DNA from: Lancefieldella sp. Marseille-Q7238
GTDB taxonomy: Bacteria > Actinomycetota > Coriobacteriia > Coriobacteriales > Atopobiaceae
Length of the DNA: 64,000 nt
Direction of reading: 5' to 3'
Assembly: GCF_949152215.1 (NCBI RefSeq)
Contig: NZ_OX424407.1
Span: forward strand, 1 to 64,000
In this document: positions 19,455 through 27,181 of the stretch, piece by piece
Layout of the letters: each line of letters opens with the position of its first letter
Position numbering within the stretch: position 1 is the first letter of the stretch
Translations under genes and position numbers: made by a program
Notes under the pieces: model-generated
Databases searched by the model: none
The model's input: only the letters and a program-made list of their open reading frames with translations
What the model was told of the DNA's origin: nothing

Positions 19455-19658
19455 GGTACCTGCCTTACTGTGGAGTATCGCGCCCACGAAATCGGGTGCA
19501 CGCGTACATCGCGAATTTTTTGTCAGATACTAGGGTAGTGCATGAGCACGTCGAAAACGTACGAGCTTGATGATTTTCTCGCCTGTCACGCAAAAGCTAT
19601 GATTATGTTTGATTGCATGCTAGGCTTAATGCGAATATACAACTTTGAAGGAGTGACC

Positions 19659-21020
19659 TTGTTGTCTGTGACAAAAGAAGACCTCGCAGTTTCTCGTGAT
19701 TTGCTTGAGTTTATCGATCGAAGCCCTTCAATGTTTCACACTGCAACAACCGTGCGTGCACATCTTGAGGCGGCTGGCTACGTCTATCTTCCCGAGGGCG
19801 CTGCGTGGAAGGTTGTTCGCGGTGGCCGGTACCTTACCGTGCGGAATAATTCTTCTGTCATCGCATGGAAGGTTGGCGAGAAGTTTGACAAAGCTGATGA
19901 TTTTGACGGCACCGCGCCGTATCATTTTCAGATTGCCGTCGCTCACGGCGACTCTCCCTCCTATAAGGTGAAAGCGGTGCCTGAGTTAAAGGGTGAACAA
20001 GATACCCTGCGTCTTTCTGTGGAAGCCTATGGAGGCATGATTGATCATACCTGGCTGGACAGACCGCTTGGTCTTGCTGGTCGCGTACTGGTACGTTGTG
20101 GTTCCAAGATTGAGTCACGCCTGATTACTATAGAACGAGATATTGCCCTCATTCCCAGCCTAGCAATCCATTTAGATCGTAAGTCGGGACTGGCTCCTGA
20201 GCTTAATCGAGCTGTCGATCTCATGCCGCTTTTCTCGGTTGGCGAGCTGTCTGAAGGTGCATTCAGACAGATGATTGCCATGGAGGCGGGAGTTGACGCA
20301 AGCAATGTCCTTTCATTCGACCTCTTCCTCGTTGATCATACCGGTGGACGTATCTGGGGTTACAAGGATGAGTTTGTATCCGCAGGGCATCTGGATGATT
20401 TGCAGTCCGCCTATGCCGCGTTGAAGGCATTTCTTGCATCTGATAACGACTCAGATATTTCCGTCTACGCTTGCTTTGATAATGAAGAGGTGGGCTCCAA
20501 TACCAAGCAAGGAGCCATGTCTACGTTTTTACGTGACACGCTTGTGCGCATTAACAGCGCGCTTGGCTTGAGCGAAGACGATTTTCATCGTGCTCTTGCA
20601 GCTTCAATGTTGGTGAGCTGTGACAATGCTCACGCGCTGCATCCGGCTCATCCCGAGAAGTACGATAGCACCAACCAATGCAGACTTAACGGAGGCATTG
20701 TCATTAAGGAGGCTGCCCGCCAGTCGTACTGTACGGACGCGGTAAGTCGTGCTGTTTTTGAGGAGATACTGTCAGCTCGTAACCTACCTTACCAGGTCTT
20801 TGCTAATCGTAGCGACATGCCGGGCGGTTCGACTTTGGGCAATCTCTCAAATATACAAGTGAGCATGCACGGCATTGATGTAGGACTGCCTCAGCTTGCC
20901 ATGCATTCAGTCTTTGAGACGACAGGGTCGCGCGATACAGCTTTGGGAATACAGGCTCTTCTGGCATTCTATGATGCTGATATTGTCATTTCCGAAGCGG
21001 ATAGCATAAAAATATCGTAG
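19659..21020 (+). CDS. M18 family aminopeptidase
   Basis: This dinuclear-metal aminopeptidase releases N-terminal residues, with acidic residues preferred in many M18 enzymes. The key motifs are present: 'HGDSPSYKVK', 'GGMIDHTWLDRPLGLAGRV', 'CFDNEEVGS' and 'DNAHALHPAHPEKYD', matching metal and catalytic positions. The frame is open from an ATG at 19542, but homology starts near 'SRDLLEFIDRSPSMFHT'. A TTG at 19659 with GAAGGAG 5 bases upstream gives a 453-residue protein of normal family length, so I prefer it. The alternative start would add 39 residues with no family match. It runs convergent to the MFS gene, with stops only 17 bases apart. Confidence 0.9.
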   Translation: MLSVTKEDLAVSRDLLEFIDRSPSMFHTATTVRAHLEAAGYVYLPEGAAWKVVRGGRYLTVRNNSSVIAWKVGEKFDKADDFDGTAPYHFQIAVAHGDSPSYKVKAVPELKGEQDTLRLSVEAYGGMIDHTWLDRPLGLAGRVLVRCGSKIESRLITIERDIALIPSLAIHLDRKSGLAPELNRAVDLMPLFSVGELSEGAFRQMIAMEAGVDASNVLSFDLFLVDHTGGRIWGYKDEFVSAGHLDDLQSAYAALKAFLASDNDSDISVYACFDNEEVGSNTKQGAMSTFLRDTLVRINSALGLSEDDFHRALAASMLVSCDNAHALHPAHPEKYDSTNQCRLNGGIVIKEAARQSYCTDAVSRAVFEEILSARNLPYQVFANRSDMPGGSTLGNLSNIQVSMHGIDVGLPQLAMHSVFETTGSRDTALGIQALLAFYDADIVISEADSIKIS

Positions 21021-21037
21021 TACATGTTCTGTTTTAA

Positions 21038-22357
21038 TCACCTCATGCGATGTACCCAACGCGCCCCTCTAAGCGCGAATAGGGAAAGAACCAGGCAGCT
21101 GAGCATGAGGGCAAAGCCAAGGACAAAAAGGATATCGTAGCCGGCAGTCGAACCGTCAACGATAAGGCTCCATACCACCAAAGCGATTGCCGACATAAGC
21201 GAGCTGACAACAGCGATTCGAGAGTAGATGAGCGTATAGTCCTTGGTACCGAAGACCGCGCGAACCAGGATGGGCGTCTCAACGGTAGTCATGGCATACA
21301 CTACGCCAAAGAGAAAAGCCCCCGCAAGCATGAGAGGCAATGAGGCTATCTTGATCCAGAGCAGCGCTAGACCGGCAATACCACAGAAGATGCCGGCGTA
21401 ACAAGCGACTTTTTCCGACTTGTCATTTAGAGCTCCGAGTGCTACCTTCCCAAGGGCTTGTCCGACCATGACGGCGCCCGCGATAAGGCCACCGGCAGCG
21501 GCAATCTCAGGCGCAGTATCGGAAAATGTAGCGGCGTAGCTGGGGAAAAATTGTGAGATTTGCTGATTGAGCGTGATAAGGGCGTAGAATGCCCCAATCA
21601 TAAAGAAGGCCGGCATGCGCAAAGCCCTGTTTGCCGGAATACCTTCATCAAGGGTTGATTTTGCACACGAGTTGGTGCTGGCATTGACACTGGCACTAGC
21701 ATCGACGCTATCAGCGTTTTTCTCACCTGACCCCATAGGAAGAAGCCCAAGATCGGAAGGCCTGTCGCGGACAATACAGAAGGTAAAGGGCAGCGTACAT
21801 ACGAGAATGATTGCGGCGAAGATGAAATAGCACATGCGCCATCCCTCGGCTCCGCTTGCTATAAGAGCTGACCCAATGGGGTTAAAAAGAGCGCCTCCGA
21901 TACCGGTAAAGGCAAAGCAAAAACCAATAAAGAAGCCGACTCGCTCTGAGAACCAGTTGCCTATGAGTGTCGGCACAGCCAAAAAGATAAGGCCTGGCAA
22001 ACCAATTCCGATGATGACGCCGCAAACGTAAAGCTGCCAGACTGACTGTACTAGTCCCATGGTGCCGTAGGCAAGGCCGCAAAGGAGCGTATCTATCGTG
22101 AGAACCATGCGCATGCTGTGCGCCTTCAGCAGCCGACCCGTGATGGGAAGGGCAATCATCATCGTAAGGCAGATAACGGAAAAGACGAGTGAAAAGCTGA
22201 CTTTCGGTACGTTGAAATACTGAGTGACCGGCGTAATGAATATGCCAAAACACGTCAGAATGATTGCGCAGGGAAAAAACATGATGGCGACGCATGCCGC
22301 CACAATGGCATACGCATAGTTTTGCCCGTGGCGGGGCGTGGCTGTGGGTTGTGACAT
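21038..22357 (-). CDS. MFS transporter (OFA-like)
   Basis: This 439-residue transporter has twelve hydrophobic helices in two halves, with a hydrophilic Ser/Ala-rich loop near residues 215-240. The spacing and segments such as 'GIGLPGLIFLAVPTLIGNWFSERVGFFIG' at helices 4-5 resemble the oxalate/formate antiporter-like branch of the major facilitator superfamily, whose members move small carboxylates. The substrate is not predictable. AAGGA lies 6 bases before the ATG. It is a single gene, followed at its 3' end by the convergent peptidase. A hairpin made of the GCGAGAAG word lies just upstream. Confidence 0.85.
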   Translation of the reverse strand: MSQPTATPRHGQNYAYAIVAACVAIMFFPCAIILTCFGIFITPVTQYFNVPKVSFSLVFSVICLTMMIALPITGRLLKAHSMRMVLTIDTLLCGLAYGTMGLVQSVWQLYVCGVIIGIGLPGLIFLAVPTLIGNWFSERVGFFIGFCFAFTGIGGALFNPIGSALIASGAEGWRMCYFIFAAIILVCTLPFTFCIVRDRPSDLGLLPMGSGEKNADSVDASASVNASTNSCAKSTLDEGIPANRALRMPAFFMIGAFYALITLNQQISQFFPSYAATFSDTAPEIAAAGGLIAGAVMVGQALGKVALGALNDKSEKVACYAGIFCGIAGLALLWIKIASLPLMLAGAFLFGVVYAMTTVETPILVRAVFGTKDYTLIYSRIAVVSSLMSAIALVVWSLIVDGSTAGYDILFVLGFALMLSCLVLSLFALRGARWVHRMR

Positions 22358-22408
22358 AGCAATCCTTTTGCTCGGTAATTTTGTCAGCTATTGTACCTGA
22401 TTGTCCAA

Positions 22409-22444
22409 ACGCCCTTCTCGCCAAAGATATAGCGAGAAGGGCGT
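22409..22444. terminator. 13-bp inverted repeat built from GCGAGAAG, likely terminator
   Basis: ACGCCCTTCTCGC and GCGAGAAGGGCGT are perfect complements separated by 10 bases. The structure sits between the end of the DUF438 gene and the start of the MFS gene (both minus strand), so it could end the DUF438 transcript. No long T-run follows. Each arm contains the word that recurs across the window. Confidence 0.55.
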
Positions 22445-22534
22445 GTACGTGTAGCTGAGGCATAGTTCGTTTCAAAAACGTGCTGATGCTTTATGCGCTG
22501 GAGCGGGAGCGGCCTGGTACGTCAGCGCCGCTTT

Positions 22535-24220
22535 TTATGAGTCAGATCCGCGGCGGTTTTCTCCTTCGAGCGCTTTGATGGGTCCGATGTCTTGCGTGGT
22601 CTCAAGAGCGCCGAGGTAGTTGCCCGCATCATCACGGACGGCAAAATAGCGGACGTACAGAAACTTTCCCACGGCCTTGAACCAGAACTCTGAGACATCG
22701 CGCTTGCCGCTCTTGAACTCAGTTAAGATTCGCCGCACAACTTCTTGGCTTTTAGGCGGATGGCAGTCATACACATCACGACCAAGACAGCTCTTAGGAC
22801 GCGGGAAGGCGCGGGTGTCTCCATGGCTGAAGTAGCGGGTCTTATCGTTGGCATCCACAAAGGTAATATCTAGAGGAATGGTCGCAAAAATGCCTTCAAG
22901 CTGAGCAAGAGTGAGCTCACCCGTGGACAGGCGAATCGTTCCATCTGGCGATGTAGCTGCATGAGAGGCTTCCTCTGAGCGATTGTCCGCGTAGTCGCCA
23001 CTTGCCACGGCTTCCATCTCTTTGAGCTTGTCGTTTGCAAGCTCGAGCGGGTCTGCATGCCAAGCGGGAGGATTGACGCCAAAGGCGTGACCGAACTCAT
23101 TTTCCTCTGCGGCAATTTGAGTCCATTGCGTCGCGGAGAGATGCTCAAGGGAGAGCGGAATCAAAACGTTTTCTTCCTTGCTTACCATAGACTCGGCGTC
23201 CTCAACGGCTTCGTCAAGATAGTCGGCTACACCTGATAAAAGCTGGGAGTCATATGTGCCGTAAGCGGTTTCAAGCAGAGCTTCGGCGCCGTGTACAGCA
23301 TTTCTTACCTCGTCGTCTTTGCCCCACATGACTTTAGAGGGTCCGGTGATATCGTGACGCTCAAGGTGGGGAAAGAGCAGCTCTTCTTTGCGCTTGTAAT
23401 GAATGAACACCTCGCTGAAAGTTGCTATATCGGCTTTCAAAAGAGCGACGATGCCACTGCGCTCATCTGCGGAAGCGGTGTCGGTTAGTGTACGGACTCG
23501 TCTGACATCGGGTTTTACGCGGTCATTGATGAACGACATGATGCGTTCGTTTTCCTGACGCATGGTCCATATGGGATGACCGGGCGTTTCTTCAGCGGCT
23601 CCGGTAGATACGCAAGAAACATGGCCTTCAAAGAGCGACGCATGAACATCACAGAGGCGAAGGACTTTCTCCATAGGGACACCGCCGGCGATAAGTTCCT
23701 GCTCAGCAGTGGAAATCTCGCCGCCAGAAACGTCTTTGAAGTTGCGGGCAAAGTCCTCGCGAACGCTTTCAATATCTTCACCGTCATTTAGGCGCTCCAG
23801 GTATTGGGCGATGAGAGCTTTGCGCTCTTCGGGAGTCTTGGCGAGAGGGATGTCATTTGCTGCGAGAGGCGCCTCGGCGGTACCAGCGGTGTCAGCGCCG
23901 TCTTTTTCGCTGGCGCCGGTGACAAAGGCCGCGGTGGCTTTAGCGGCCGCGACGACGGATGAGCCAAGATTGTTTTTATCCGCTACGTCCTCATCTCCTT
24001 TAATGACAAATCCATGGGCGCGAAAAACGTTTTTGAGTTCTTCAAGATCGACGCCCTTATGAGCGCAACCCTTGGGGATAGTCATAAAGCGACCCATCGT
24101 CTGCAGACGACCGGGCTCGGTGATTTCCTTAAATCCGTTGTCGGCCATAAGGCCTTTGATGACAGGAAACTCCGTGCAAATCTCATAGACGGACTTATCC
24201 AGATCCAAAACATTGCTCAT
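22535..24220 (-). CDS. DUF438 protein with DUF1858, hemerythrin-like and PAS domains
   Basis: This 561-residue cytoplasmic protein is a multi-domain sensor-like protein. Residues 1-75 match DUF1858 ('VYEICTEFPVIKGLMADNGF'). A DUF438 region follows near 130-200. A hemerythrin-like four-helix segment at about 215-370 has candidate metal ligands in 'GHPIWTMRQENERIM', 'HYKRKEELLFPHLER' and 'HLSATQW' plus 'EENEFGH'. A PAS-like domain ends the protein (about 430-545, 'IDLTFVDANDKTRYFSHG' type). AAAGGAG sits 6 bases before the ATG. Proteins of this set are usually linked to oxygen or nitric oxide sensing or to anaerobic metabolism, but the ligand is unproven. A perfect palindrome lies in its promoter region. 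Confidence 0.88.
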   Translation of the reverse strand: MSNVLDLDKSVYEICTEFPVIKGLMADNGFKEITEPGRLQTMGRFMTIPKGCAHKGVDLEELKNVFRAHGFVIKGDEDVADKNNLGSSVVAAAKATAAFVTGASEKDGADTAGTAEAPLAANDIPLAKTPEERKALIAQYLERLNDGEDIESVREDFARNFKDVSGGEISTAEQELIAGGVPMEKVLRLCDVHASLFEGHVSCVSTGAAEETPGHPIWTMRQENERIMSFINDRVKPDVRRVRTLTDTASADERSGIVALLKADIATFSEVFIHYKRKEELLFPHLERHDITGPSKVMWGKDDEVRNAVHGAEALLETAYGTYDSQLLSGVADYLDEAVEDAESMVSKEENVLIPLSLEHLSATQWTQIAAEENEFGHAFGVNPPAWHADPLELANDKLKEMEAVASGDYADNRSEEASHAATSPDGTIRLSTGELTLAQLEGIFATIPLDITFVDANDKTRYFSHGDTRAFPRPKSCLGRDVYDCHPPKSQEVVRRILTEFKSGKRDVSEFWFKAVGKFLYVRYFAVRDDAGNYLGALETTQDIGPIKALEGENRRGSDS

Positions 24221-24358
24221 GTGTACTCCTTTCGAGTGACTTGAGGCAGGCGGCTATCGGTTACAGCGTGCAAGCAGAATCGTATAGAGCCATACGCAAA
24301 AGTCTACTCCGGTTTACTTTATCGAGGAGCAGTTTGGCAGATTCTTACCGAGAAGAAC

Positions 24359-24372
24359 GTTGTAATTACAAC
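24359..24372. promoter_or_regulatory. 14-bp perfect palindrome upstream of DUF438 gene
   Basis: GTTGTAATTACAAC is fully palindromic and lies about 140 bases before the DUF438 start, in the only intergenic gap upstream of it. It has the half-site shape TTGTAA/TTACAA expected for a dimeric regulator. No specific regulator can be named. Confidence 0.45.
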
Positions 24373-24411
24373 ATTTTAGAGGATTTGACAGATATCGCTC
24401 TTTTTTGCCTG

Positions 24412-25542
24412 TTACGCAGCCTTTCCAAGTGTGAAGCGCAAAAGCACGGGATTATGATCGCTGTAGGCAAAGCCTGTATCAATGTTTTCTGCCTGTGCTT
24501 TCACGTTATCGGAAACAATCCAGCCGTCAACTGTGGTGGTGTAGGTGTGTCCTTTGGTATAGGGAATGTCGTCACCGCGGCAGCTGGGGACGTCGGCCAG
24601 ATTATCGGCTTTAACTACGGAGAATCCTTCCGGCAAGTCGGAATCCTTGAGCTCAGCAACCCAATCTGGGACTTGTTGGTCGGATGGGTACAAAGAAAGG
24701 GAACCTGCAAGCGCGTGGTTCCAATCGCCGCCAGCGATGACGTAGTTGCCCTTGGCTCGTTCCTCGGTAAGAATATCCCGAAGCATGGCAAGTTGTTTGG
24801 CACGCATGGTGCCTCCGGCATCGTAAGCGGACATATGCGAGTTGATAAGTACCAGCTCGTGTCCGTCATCGGTGGGATAACGCGTGACCATAAAACAACG
24901 ATCCAAATCAAAGAATTTTGCAAAGAATGACTGGTCAACAGGATAGCTACGCCGTGTGCTTTCTGTGGCTGCTACGCTAGAGAGGGTCATAAGACCCGCG
25001 TCCACGCTTCCGTGGAATTCAGGAATCGGGTAGGCAAGAAAGCCGGTATGGAAGTTTTGCGCGTAGTAGGAGGCGTCCTCAGAAAACTTTGAGTTTGTCG
25101 CCTGCACCTGATTAACGTGATAGCTCCTGTCAGAGTTTCTGTCTACTTCCTGAAAGAGCATAAAATCGGGAGCCGTCCCATTATGAAGTGAGGCAACAGT
25201 GTCAAGCGCGCCTTTGGTGCATGTCTCAACGGAATCTTTGCTGACTGCGCGGCCGTGCTCGCCTTTAGTGCGCGTTCCGTCAGCCATAATGCCCTCGTCC
25301 ATAAAGAAGGTATAGTCGGGAGTGTAGGCGCCAAATCCAATATTGTACGTTGACGCGGTGTATTCTTTTCCAACCTCGACACGGGTAGTAGCAGGGGAGG
25401 CTCCGTCATTGGCAATCGATGTATTGTCAGGGATGCGATAGTAGTTAAGCTGCAGGTACAGAAGATATCCGCCAAAAACGAGTGCGATGGTGATACCAAG
25501 GCCAAGCAAGACTTTAAGAGTCCTCAGGACGTATTTTTTCAT
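24412..25542 (-). CDS. Membrane-anchored endonuclease/exonuclease/phosphatase family protein
   Basis: The 376-residue protein has an N-terminal hydrophobic anchor (residues 10-30) and an extracytoplasmic EEP domain. Hallmark motifs are visible: 'FQEVDRNSDRSYH' (metal-binding Glu), 'INSHMSAYD', 'AGGDWNHAL' and a final 'YSDHNPVLLRFTL' (catalytic Asp-His). The family includes DNases, sphingomyelinases and phosphoinositide phosphatases, so the exact substrate is open. AGGAGG lies 5 bases before the ATG. It is a single gene, divergent from tgt. Surface location suggests nuclease or phosphodiesterase scavenging, but that is inference. Confidence 0.85.
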   Translation of the reverse strand: MKKYVLRTLKVLLGLGITIALVFGGYLLYLQLNYYRIPDNTSIANDGASPATTRVEVGKEYTASTYNIGFGAYTPDYTFFMDEGIMADGTRTKGEHGRAVSKDSVETCTKGALDTVASLHNGTAPDFMLFQEVDRNSDRSYHVNQVQATNSKFSEDASYYAQNFHTGFLAYPIPEFHGSVDAGLMTLSSVAATESTRRSYPVDQSFFAKFFDLDRCFMVTRYPTDDGHELVLINSHMSAYDAGGTMRAKQLAMLRDILTEERAKGNYVIAGGDWNHALAGSLSLYPSDQQVPDWVAELKDSDLPEGFSVVKADNLADVPSCRGDDIPYTKGHTYTTTVDGWIVSDNVKAQAENIDTGFAYSDHNPVLLRFTLGKAA

Positions 25543-25721
25543 GTAGCCTCCTACGTGAGCAATGACACACTGTTATTTTTGCGTGACACAACGTGCTCTA
25601 CACTGCTGCTATCTGCAAGGTATTCGTATCGTACGAGTTACATCATAGCGCGCTGCAACCATTTTGAGTGTGAAGGATCGTTGAGCGCCGCTCGCAAGAC
25701 ATAGTACGCTATGCTTTTACA

Positions 25722-25739
25722 GCGAGAAGTGCTTCTCGC
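25722..25739. repeat. Inverted pair of the GCGAGAAG word
   Basis: GCGAGAAG, TG, CTTCTCGC forms an 8-bp inverted repeat 33 bases before tgt. It lies between divergent genes, so it is not in a position to end either transcript. It could be a leader hairpin of tgt. A nearly identical pair occurs at 52505-52526. Confidence 0.7.
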
Positions 25740-25771
25740 CGTGCTGTCTATGAGTAAGGATTTTGGAATAT

Positions 25772-27010
25772 ATGCCGACCACCAACGTACAAAAGATTGC
25801 TAAGGGCCAAAAAAAATCCGGGTTTACGACGGAAGTGCAGTGTGTACATCAAGAGCTGTGGGCTTCCGAGAAAGACCCCGCATGGTTTACCTATGATGTG
25901 CTTGCTGAAGACCCGACAACGCACGCGCGCGCCGGCGTTTTCCATACGCCACATGGAGATATTCCCACGCCTATCTTTATGCCGGTCGGCACGAAGGCGA
26001 CGGTCAAAGGTCTTTTGCCCGGCGTTGTTGAGAGCTTGGGAACCAAGATTTTGCTCGCCAATACCTACCATTTAAGCCAGCGGCCTGGCGATGAGCTTAT
26101 TGCAGAGTTGGGGGGTCTCCACGCGTTCATGTGCTGGAACAAGCCAATTCTGACGGATTCCGGCGGCTTTCAAGTATTTTCGCACGAGGAATTTATGAAG
26201 CTCTCAAATGAAGGTGTGAAGTTTCGCGCGGTAGACTATGACGGCGCCTGGTCGTGGTGGACGCCGGAGACCAATATGCAGATCGCTCAAAATCTCGGCG
26301 CAGATATTGTTATGCAGCTTGATCAGTGCGTAGGTTACCCGTCGTCACGCAGTAAGGTTGAGCGTTCCGTTGAACTTTCCAGCCTGTGGGCGGATCGCTG
26401 TTTTCATGCTCATACAAGGCCGGACCAGGCGCTTTTTGGAATCGTGCAAGGTGGTATGCACCTTGATTTGCGCCGTCGTTCAATTGAGCACCTGGAGCAG
26501 GCGGGAGATTTTCCCGGATATGGTATCGGCGGCTATTCCGTAGGAGAGCCGCATAAGGTGATGTTTGAAACGCTTGAACCTTTATGCGCGGAGTATATGC
26601 CACGCACTAAGCCTCGCTATCTCATGGGCGTTGGCAATCCGACAACGCTGATACGCGGTGTGGCTGCGGGTATCGATATGTTTGACTGCGTGTTGCCCAC
26701 ACGGACGGCTCGCATGGGCACAGCGTTTTCATACGGCGGCCGCATGAATCTGAAGAACGCCCAATACGCTCATGACGCAGACCCTCTTGATGATCAGTGC
26801 AGCTGCCCGGTCTGCAGGGGAGGCTATACGCGCGCCTACCTTAATCATTTGGTACGCCAGCATGAGATGCTCGCCGGTGAGTTGCTCTCGATGCACAACA
26901 TTTATTTCCTGCTTGATCTTATGCGCCGTGCGCGTGAGTCTATCCTTGCGGGGAACTATGGTGAATTCGTGACAAAATGGCTGGAGTCGGGCGCAGTTAA
27001 AGACTTCTGA
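25772..27010 (+). CDS. tgt: tRNA-guanine transglycosylase (queuine/preQ1)
   Basis: Tgt exchanges guanine-34 for a queuosine precursor in tRNAs with GUN anticodons. The 412-residue enzyme has 'TDSGGFQVFS' (catalytic Asp) and the C-terminal zinc site 'CSCPVCRGGYTRAYLNHL' with a downstream histidine. 'GIVQGGMHLDLRRRSI' and 'GGYSVGEP' are also typical. I chose the ATG at 25772; a TTG 9 bases upstream is possible. The family's homology begins about 30 residues in, so there is a short unshared N-terminal extension. A hairpin of GCGAGAAG words lies in its leader. No other queuosine gene is in the window. Confidence 0.96.
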   Translation: MPTTNVQKIAKGQKKSGFTTEVQCVHQELWASEKDPAWFTYDVLAEDPTTHARAGVFHTPHGDIPTPIFMPVGTKATVKGLLPGVVESLGTKILLANTYHLSQRPGDELIAELGGLHAFMCWNKPILTDSGGFQVFSHEEFMKLSNEGVKFRAVDYDGAWSWWTPETNMQIAQNLGADIVMQLDQCVGYPSSRSKVERSVELSSLWADRCFHAHTRPDQALFGIVQGGMHLDLRRRSIEHLEQAGDFPGYGIGGYSVGEPHKVMFETLEPLCAEYMPRTKPRYLMGVGNPTTLIRGVAAGIDMFDCVLPTRTARMGTAFSYGGRMNLKNAQYAHDADPLDDQCSCPVCRGGYTRAYLNHLVRQHEMLAGELLSMHNIYFLLDLMRRARESILAGNYGEFVTKWLESGAVKDF

Positions 27011-27181
27011 CAATGTGAGCTTGGCAGTGCGGGTACAATAGGGAGCGATAAACACGTGCGGGCGTCCAAGATGCCCCGGGCTGGCTTATGCCGCCATGAC
27101 TAAAGAAGGCTTGTATGCATCCCGTTACCTGGCCGACAATCCCAGGCGCAGATACCCTTAGAGAGAAATGGGGCGTCGCGC

